From an uncultured Prevotella sp. (GTDB lineage: Bacteria > Bacteroidota > Bacteroidia > Bacteroidales > Bacteroidaceae): DNA of 12,172 nucleotides. Position numbers and translations under genes: made by a program. Under the pieces are notes generated by a model. It searched no databases and was not told the origin of the DNA. It was given only the letters and a program-made list of their open reading frames with translations. Positions 8,601 through 12,172 of this stretch are shown in pieces (the first letter of the stretch is position 1; every line of letters starts with the position of its first letter). Location of the stretch: positions 1 through 12,172 of the forward strand of contig CABUHE010000040.1 of assembly GCA_902491375.1 (NCBI GenBank), written 5' to 3'.

Positions 8601-10261
8601 TTCTCGATTGACGATGCAAGATAATAAACGTTCTTCATCATCAAGTCCCAGTTTCCCTGTCTTGGATTGTTGCTCGTGTTCTTAAGCGACTTGACGAACA
8701 GCGCCTGATTGACATCCTGCATATCAGAAGCAAACTCTCCTACCTGATAAGTTACTCCTCCATAAGTGTATTCATACGCTACGGCAAGCACCTGGTCTGT
8801 CTGCAATGAGGTTTTCAGAGAAACATAACCTAAAGACGTATTCAGCGTATACTCCGAACTGTTAAGCAAACGTGCGCTCTCAAGTTTTTCATAGTCAGTA
8901 CCGCCGACAAAACCTGGTACTGCCTCAAAAACAGAACTTGTCTGGTTTATGTCTCTTGCAGCCGCATAACTGTTTACAAGAGTAGAATACTCGCTGTTGG
9001 CATTGTTGCTCGGCACAGGCTGGCCAGTCGTTGTCCACATCGGATTGCTGACAACAGAATTCTCACCAAGGTCAGTAAATGCAACAATATCACGAGAGTT
9101 TGTAGTTGTTCCACTCTTATTTGTCACCCATATTTCTACACGGTTTATGGTAATTCCTGTCGTAATATTAGGCAAGCGCGACATTGCATCGTCATACTTG
9201 TCGCGGAAGAATCGCGAAAGGAAGAAGTGGCGGTTCTCCTCATAGTCGGTTACATCCATCTCAAAAGGTGTCAGCTGTTTGCCTCCCTGAGAAGAAACAC
9301 TCTTTGATGAAGATTTTTTCTGCGAGATTACAGTCTGTAATGACAACTTTCCAAACTGTAAATCAGTACGGATACCGAAAAGTGAGGTCGCACCGTTAAC
9401 AAGCGAAGAGTTGCTTGGGAACGACACGTTACCACCTTCTACGAGCTTAATTATCTCATCCTCTTTGCCCTCATACTTGAGTTTCATGTTCTGAGAGTCA
9501 AAATCAAACGTAGCGTCAGTGTTGTAGTTTAGGTTCATGTCAACCTTGTCGCCGACCTTTCCGTTAACGCTAAGATTTATCTTCTCCTCAAAATCCATTG
9601 TCGTTGTCTTACGGTTACGTATAGGCAACGACGGGTTATCAATATTCTTCAGCGTAGCACCGAACTTCAATTCTGCTGTTCCCTGTGTTTTTATGCGCAC
9701 TCCACCCGGACCGAAGATTTTCTCAGCCGGGCCGAGGTCGAAATGCATATCTGAAAATGAGAACTTGTCTTTACCTCCTTCTTTTACAAGAGTATCGTTT
9801 TTCTGACGGAAGAAGCGGTCAAACTCGTTCTTCTCGCTCCACTTGCGATATTCAGCAGGAGTCATCACAATCGGGGTTGAAAGATAACTCTCGCCCATCT
9901 TTGAACCTATATAATATCGGTCGAGCGAATCATTGTAGACAACTTCCTGTTTTATATTATCAGGAAAAGTCAAGTCTGCAGGATAAGTTTTGAGGTCTTC
10001 TTCCGTAATAGGAGTTATGCGCTGAATTTTCCAACGCGGATGCAACAACGAGTCAGGAATTGAGTCATCCGATACTATTATCGGCTGAGCCGTTATGCTG
10101 TCTGCCGGTATTGAGGAATGCACAGACGAATCGCGCGCGGCAGTCTGTTTTTTTACGTTCTGCCGCGTTCTGTCGCTCTGTATGTAAGACACGGACATAG
10201 CGTAGCCTGCCGCAGTTACGACAAACAACAAGAACAACAGTCCGTAAACGATTTTCCTCAT
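2660..10261 (-). CDS. sprA: T9SS outer-membrane translocon protein SprA/Sov
   Basis: Giant outer-membrane beta-barrel through which the type IX secretion system releases cargo with C-terminal signal domains to the surface. Partners known from the family, such as PorV and a plug protein, are not encoded here. The 2533 residues compare with about 2400 in Flavobacterium johnsoniae SprA and about 2500 in Porphyromonas gingivalis Sov. An N-terminal signal segment covers residues 1 to about 22. Conserved SprA blocks include LNYNTDATFDFD (244-255), KYEGKEDEIIK (262-272), GNVSFPSNSSLV (277-288) and a YIDDFENTKNAIDVSTPTSW stretch near residue 848. The C terminus ends in LKFSLTR, as expected of an outer-membrane strand. 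Two polar insertions stand out: a Lys/Arg/Asn-rich segment (about 1919-1970) and RRRRVRSNNKDDDNNNQSN (2418-2436). The frame is uninterrupted. The gene follows ruvA by 81 bases, probably in the same operon, and ends at its own terminator. Confidence 0.96.
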   Translation of the reverse strand: MRKIVYGLLFLLFVVTAAGYAMSVSYIQSDRTRQNVKKQTAARDSSVHSSIPADSITAQPIIVSDDSIPDSLLHPRWKIQRITPITEEDLKTYPADLTFPDNIKQEVVYNDSLDRYYIGSKMGESYLSTPIVMTPAEYRKWSEKNEFDRFFRQKNDTLVKEGGKDKFSFSDMHFDLGPAEKIFGPGGVRIKTQGTAELKFGATLKNIDNPSLPIRNRKTTTMDFEEKINLSVNGKVGDKVDMNLNYNTDATFDFDSQNMKLKYEGKEDEIIKLVEGGNVSFPSNSSLVNGATSLFGIRTDLQFGKLSLQTVISQKKSSSKSVSSQGGKQLTPFEMDVTDYEENRHFFLSRFFRDKYDDAMSRLPNITTGITINRVEIWVTNKSGTTTNSRDIVAFTDLGENSVVSNPMWTTTGQPVPSNNANSEYSTLVNSYAAARDINQTSSVFEAVPGFVGGTDYEKLESARLLNSSEYTLNTSLGYVSLKTSLQTDQVLAVAYEYTYGGVTYQVGEFASDMQDVNQALFVKSLKNTSNNPRQGNWDLMMKNVYYLASSIEKDKFRLDVKYQSDTTGVYLSYIPEQQVKDQPIIKLLGADRLDNNNKANSNGYFDYVEGYTVSNGRVFFPKVEPFGDYMYKTLVSKGVAADVAERYSYTELYDSTKTVAKQIAEKNKYQLSGQFRGSLANVISLGAYNVPQGSVVVTAGGVTLTEGSDYTVDYSSGEVTILNQSIIDAGTTVNASFESNTDYAQERKTFMGVNWQYDFSKNFQLSGTLQHLSEQALVTKVAMGSEPLNNTLWGLNINWKHESQWLTNMLDKLPFLHCTQPSQISFTGEFAQLIAGQSRGVQDNASYIDDFENTKNAIDVSTPTSWVLSSVPSMFPEQSDKTTLQSGYNRALLAWYTIDPLFTRSSSSLTPSHIKSDLEQLSNYYVREVYTSELFPNRNNNTYTGATSMLSILNLAYYPDERGPYNFNPNLNSDGTLPNPERHWGGMMRKLDTSDFETANVEYIEFWLLDPFIYSNGQPDANQYGGDLYINLGEVSEDVLRDGRKFYESGMPVDGSQSFATTQWGRIPTQATVTYAFATTKGSRKLQDVGYNGLTDAEEREFGSYQEFISAVQSKVTTAQRDSILNDPANDDYHYFRGSDYDRIKAPILYRYKRINNPQGNSPESDDRTESYDTSYKTTPDVEDINQDYTLNEYENYYQYRISMRPEDFVVGRNFIVDKRETYPSLRNGQKGDATWYQFRIPINDYEERVGSISDFSSIRFMRMFLTNFKKPIVLRFATLDLVRGEWRAYEQSLNPTANESGSMSVSAVNIEENNDKTPVNYILPPGISREQDPTQPQLAEQNEQALSFVVNNFSSGEGQAVYKNTTLDLRQYKRLEMFVHANAFEQNTTNLTDNQLAVFIRLGSDYRNNYYEYEIPLKLTEPGTYGRYSLEDAKAVWPEDNMLDIPLSVFTDLKKARNIARAQGQASYNSVYSSYDSDKPNNKISIVGNPTLGEVKTMMIGIRNLSGEIKSGEVWVNELRLKEYNNKGGWAAQGTLNVQLSDLGTINASGKVVTDGFGGIEDGVAERSQDNYKTYSFTANVELGKFFPDKAKVSAPLYYSITQEETRPKYNPLDTDMLLNDALESTANKHERDSIESIAITKTKNTNFSLSNVRVGIQTKGHPMPYDPANLSFSYSHSHRHTSGETTVYENEDNWRGALNYSYTPVYKTFEPFKKMIKSKSKWYDIIKRFGINWLPQNITFDTEMLRNYYELQERDMESMGESSLPLTFSEQFLWNREFSIRWDLTRNLHLNFSSATHAEIEEPYTPVNKDLYPDQYSAWKDSVMTSIKDFGRPLDYNQNFTMSYQLPLNLIPIFDWVNADGTYNATYNWTRGTELEDGTSLGNSITMNRSYNINGTFNLERLYNHVPFLKKANERFDKKPRPISRREQMDRTRVNKTINRPNNRNAKGNNANSKEEEALPKNKRSFEKEIVLMPDSAITVSHGKNTKRILVRAKTKEGKAFRIKYKRLDNNRIRITSDVDTAVTLKLTVTPKAPLDENKWYKAAQCVARGLMLVRNVSLSYRNQYGMYLPGFMPNIGDMLGQRSGGVMSPGLDFAFGFIDDGYINDASDRGWLLMNDSVATPATTNLSEDFQLRMTLEPFKNLKIDLNASRNETKAKSIQYMYTGTPTTQSGTLSMTTISIGSAFESMGNATNGYRSATFEKFCRSLDGFRNRVEARYAGAVYPNGTSLAGQKFDPANGTVSKYSADVMVPAFLAAYTSTGGNSLEIFPTLARLLPNWTVRYSGLVQLPWLRDVFKSVNINHAYKSIYAVGSYSTYSTFVEYMNGLGFISDATTGNPVPGSMFNVSTVSVNESFSPLLGVDMTFRNNLTCKLEYRSTRVISLSMTSVQINESTSKDWVIGMGYKINNFKLFGGNRRRRVRSNNKDDDNNNQSNTKTTTKSTGFNTALNLRLDLSYRKQAAICRDIASMTSSASSGNTALKVSFSADYSLSRLLTMSFYYDCQTNSPLLSANSYPTTTHDFGLSLKFSLTR

Positions 10262-10342
10262 CCGTTATATCTTTATCAAAAAATCAAAGGAGTAATAACA
10301 GTGCGTCCTTCACCTTATATTTATATGCTTTCCCTGAACTTT

Positions 10343-10948
10343 TCACTTTATCTGCTTCAAAGCCAACTTAACAACCTGTTCTACCGGCAATGAAGGCTGT
10401 TCCTTCAGAATTGCAATGACAACCTTAGCTGACGGTGCCGGTGCAAAGCCGAGCATTGTAAGCGCACCAACAGCCTCATCCTTGATTTCTTTATCTATCT
10501 GAGCTGAAGCAGGTCCGCTCTCAACAGGAACTTCACCGGCGATGTCAAAGTCGGCAATCTTGTCTTTCAGATCTACTATTATGCGCTGAGCCGTACGCAG
10601 TCCTATGCCTTTCACTGTTTTAAGTATCTTTTCGTTGCCCGATGATATTACACCACATAGCTCAGCAGGCGTCATTTCCGACAGTATCATGCGTGCAGTG
10701 TTGGCTCCCACGCCAGACACAGTTATAAGCAACAGAAACATTCGCCTCTCATCCTTAGAGGCGAATCCATATAGAGCATAACAGTCCTCACGAATGCTCT
10801 CAAATACATATAATCGTATTTCTTTCTTACCTTGAATGGCAGTGTATGTGTTAAGTGTGATATTAAGACCGTAACCCACGCCGGCAGTTTCAACAACAGC
10901 ATAAGCCGGAGTAAGTTCGGTAAGTTCACCCTTTACATATTCAATCAT
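10343..10948 (-). CDS. ruvA: Holliday junction branch-migration subunit RuvA
   Basis: Cytoplasmic DNA-repair and recombination protein. RuvA tetramers hold the four-way Holliday junction open and load the RuvB motor. The length of 201 residues is standard. Three domains are visible: an N-terminal OB fold (about 1-64), two helix-hairpin-helix motifs for backbone binding (TVSGVGANTAR at 76-86 and TVKGIGLRTAQ at 111-121), and after an acidic linker the C-terminal RuvB-binding domain (about 155-201). The acidic pin that separates strands at the junction is present as Glu54-Asp55 within REDCYALYGF. The ATG at 10948 gives the canonical start MIEYVKGEL. It lies 81 bases upstream of sprA on the same strand without an obvious terminator between, suggesting cotranscription. 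ruvB and ruvC are not in the window. I found no clean consensus promoter upstream. Confidence 0.97.
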   Translation of the reverse strand: MIEYVKGELTELTPAYAVVETAGVGYGLNITLNTYTAIQGKKEIRLYVFESIREDCYALYGFASKDERRMFLLLITVSGVGANTARMILSEMTPAELCGVISSGNEKILKTVKGIGLRTAQRIIVDLKDKIADFDIAGEVPVESGPASAQIDKEIKDEAVGALTMLGFAPAPSAKVVIAILKEQPSLPVEQVVKLALKQIK

Positions 10949-11287
10949 TTATACAAGAATTTTATATTTTACACATCTTATAAAACGTACAAGACTCATT
11001 TTTATTGCACGCACAACTGTTTTTTGACACTTTGAATGTCAGTACATAAACAAGCAGCGTGCCTTCATCGTCAATGAAGACACGCACTATCATATAAAAA
11101 CAGGATAAATCAAATAACTTTTAAAGAAAAGATATTACATTATAACTTTCTTTAAACTTACGCAAATTCAATCTTAGTTTTTTCAGATCTTCTTAAATGT
11201 TTTATATGTTCATAAAAACCACTCATAGTTGTAAATACGATGAATCCGTCTCAAGACAATGACAGCTTCCCAACGCCTTAATTACAA
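10949..11287. other. AT-rich intergenic region upstream of ruvA
   Basis: A 339-base gap, visibly richer in A and T than the flanking genes. Its only strong feature is the hairpin at 11057-11085. A weaker inverted repeat, TGACA and TGTCA, lies at 11025-11041 without a T tract. On the minus strand there is a 22-codon ORF (11158-11226) starting MSGFYEHIKHL; it has no recognised relatives or promoter and may be chance. The promoter for ruvA-sprA should lie in this region, but no sequence matches the Bacteroidota consensus well. Confidence 0.6.
11057..11085 (-). terminator. Hairpin, candidate terminator upstream of ruvA
   Basis: Bases 11057-11068 pair with 11074-11085 (11 of 12 positions, 5-base loop). 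On the minus strand the stem is followed by the moderately T-rich TGCTTGTTTATG, so it may end the transcript coming from the lipoprotein gene. The T tract is weak and the distance from the lipoprotein stop is about 200 bases, so a structured leader element is an alternative. Confidence 0.45.
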
Positions 11288-12070
11288 TCATGGAGTTTCA
11301 TTAGTTTTCTCACGTCTTGCCTCATGCACCTCGTCCTGTTTCTTAAGGCGAAACCTAACCGGTATGCCTATTATGTCGTATGAAGTTTTAAGCGTCTTCG
11401 ATATGTTATTTTTCTTTATGAATCCATCAGGATCAATGCTAATCCATGGCCCTTCGCAATATACTTCTTTAACTTCAAGACCGTATTCATCCAATATTTT
11501 GTTCAAGTCGTCTTTGAAGGGGGTCATTTCTATGCTTTTAGCAATATCACTGTACGAATAAAGTCCGTCACGCTCTGGTTTGAAATTGGCAACCAAGTTA
11601 TTTGTGGCCAAGACTGCGGCGTCACTCAGATAAGGCAAAAAAGCAGCAATAGATGATAATCTACCTAAGTCGTACACCTTAGATGCGGACTTAAAGCATA
11701 ATTCAATCTCACGAAGCCATTGCGAATATGTAGGGACATAATATTTGTCAATAAATTCAACGACATCTGTACCAACGGCAGCCGTATCATTTATTGCAAC
11801 ATCCGAATAATATTTACTTTCTGAAGAAAGATGTATGGCCATATTTAAATTTCTATTTTTTCTATAGCTAAATATGCATGAATACGCAGAAGTGTCCTTT
11901 TTTATCACCACAAAAAATTCACGGCCCTCCCACGAATCGTTGTATATTTTACGTATAAATCGTACAACCGTATCTTGCTTCAGCTCATTCACAGAAACTT
12001 TCTCCGAAAATGAAGAGCAGCTTATGCCAAGGATAAATGCGACAGGCAATGTTAATAAAAATGTTTTCAT
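11288..12070 (-). CDS. Predicted lipoprotein of unknown function
   Basis: I do not recognise a family for this 260-residue protein. The N terminus MKTFLLTLPVAFILGISC is a typical short signal peptide ending at a cysteine (18), which would be lipidated after cleavage. The box before it (LGIS) is a slightly loose lipobox. The mature part is mixed hydrophilic with several aromatic and charged stretches and no membrane segment I can see. It has two further cysteines (CIFSYR and YCEGPW) and a highly charged tail ending REKTNETP. The coding sequence is visibly more AT-rich than ruvA or sprA, which may hint at recent acquisition. It starts 24 bases after the end of the partial upstream gene, so the two are probably cotranscribed. 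The likely location is the periplasmic side of the inner or outer membrane. No enzymatic motif is visible. Confidence 0.75.
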   Translation of the reverse strand: MKTFLLTLPVAFILGISCSSFSEKVSVNELKQDTVVRFIRKIYNDSWEGREFFVVIKKDTSAYSCIFSYRKNRNLNMAIHLSSESKYYSDVAINDTAAVGTDVVEFIDKYYVPTYSQWLREIELCFKSASKVYDLGRLSSIAAFLPYLSDAAVLATNNLVANFKPERDGLYSYSDIAKSIEMTPFKDDLNKILDEYGLEVKEVYCEGPWISIDPDGFIKKNNISKTLKTSYDIIGIPVRFRLKKQDEVHEARREKTNETP

Positions 12071-12094
12071 AATTCAATAAGTAACTAATCAAAA

Positions 12095-12172
12095 TTAAGC
12101 AGCATTATGTTTAAGTTTAATTCCCAAGGTATCCCCGACTGCCGCCAATGCCCTATTGACGGTGTAAAAGAG
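12095..12172 (-). CDS. C-terminal fragment, possible HTH/antitoxin-like regulator
   Basis: The minus strand is open from the window edge to a stop at 12095-12097, giving 25 residues that end in GIKLKHNAA. The pattern TVNRALAAVGDTLGIKLK resembles the last helix and closing strand of small Cro/C1-type helix-turn-helix proteins, including HigA-like antitoxins, where an alanine/leucine helix is followed by a glycine and a short strand. Only the tail is visible, so the DNA-binding part itself is not seen and the family is a guess. The lipoprotein gene begins 24 bases downstream on the same strand, which supports a real gene end here rather than a chance ORF. Confidence 0.45.
   Translation of the reverse strand, partial: LFYTVNRALAAVGDTLGIKLKHNAA

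Noticed and set aside
10990..11030. Weak minus-strand TACGTTTT as a -7 element for ruvA
   Set aside because: It lacks the final G of the consensus and has no TTTG at the required 19-21-base distance; too poor to call a promoter.
11025..11041. Inverted repeat TGACA/TGTCA as a terminator
   Set aside because: Only five pairs with a seven-base loop and no T tract on either strand.
1..12172. CRISPR array, tRNA or rRNA genes, insertion sequence or phage remnants
   Set aside because: No regularly spaced repeats, no cloverleaf or rRNA-like stretch, no transposase or integrase coding sequence, and no long terminal inverted repeats were seen.

Overview
The window looks like chromosomal DNA of a Bacteroidota bacterium of the order Bacteroidales, probably Prevotellaceae-like (family-level placement is a guess). 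Three things point there: a full-length SprA/Sov-type outer-membrane translocon protein of the type IX secretion system (T9SS), a promoter matching the Bacteroidota form (TTTG, 19 bases, TAnnTTTG), and weak or absent Shine-Dalgarno sequences. All genes lie on the minus strand, so the map is described from high to low coordinates.

At the right edge (12095-12172) are the last 25 codons of a gene whose tail resembles the end of small HTH/antitoxin-like regulators. After 24 bases comes a 260-residue predicted lipoprotein of unknown function (11288-12070). A 339-base AT-rich spacer follows, with one good hairpin and a very doubtful 22-codon ORF. Then come ruvA (10343-10948), the Holliday-junction branch-migration subunit, and, 81 bases later, the 7.6-kb gene for SprA (2660-10261). 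SprA fills most of the window and ends at a strong hairpin terminator.

A 426-base spacer separates sprA from the ptb-buk pair (1328-2233 and 180-1238). It holds the sprA terminator, a 13-base direct repeat and a convincing ptb promoter with possible operator repeats around its -7 element. Ptb and Buk together convert an acyl-CoA to an acyl phosphate and then to the free acid plus ATP. In Bacteroidales the natural acyl groups may be branched-chain rather than butyryl; that is inference. buk ends at a minus-strand terminator. Facing it at 73-117 is a plus-strand terminator, presumably for a gene left of the window, preceded by two alternative hairpins.

The gene content is ordinary housekeeping plus T9SS. 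I found no clearly new system. The items most worth checking are the regulatory architecture upstream of ptb, the hairpin cluster at 20-117, and the unknown lipoprotein next to a possible regulator at the right edge.
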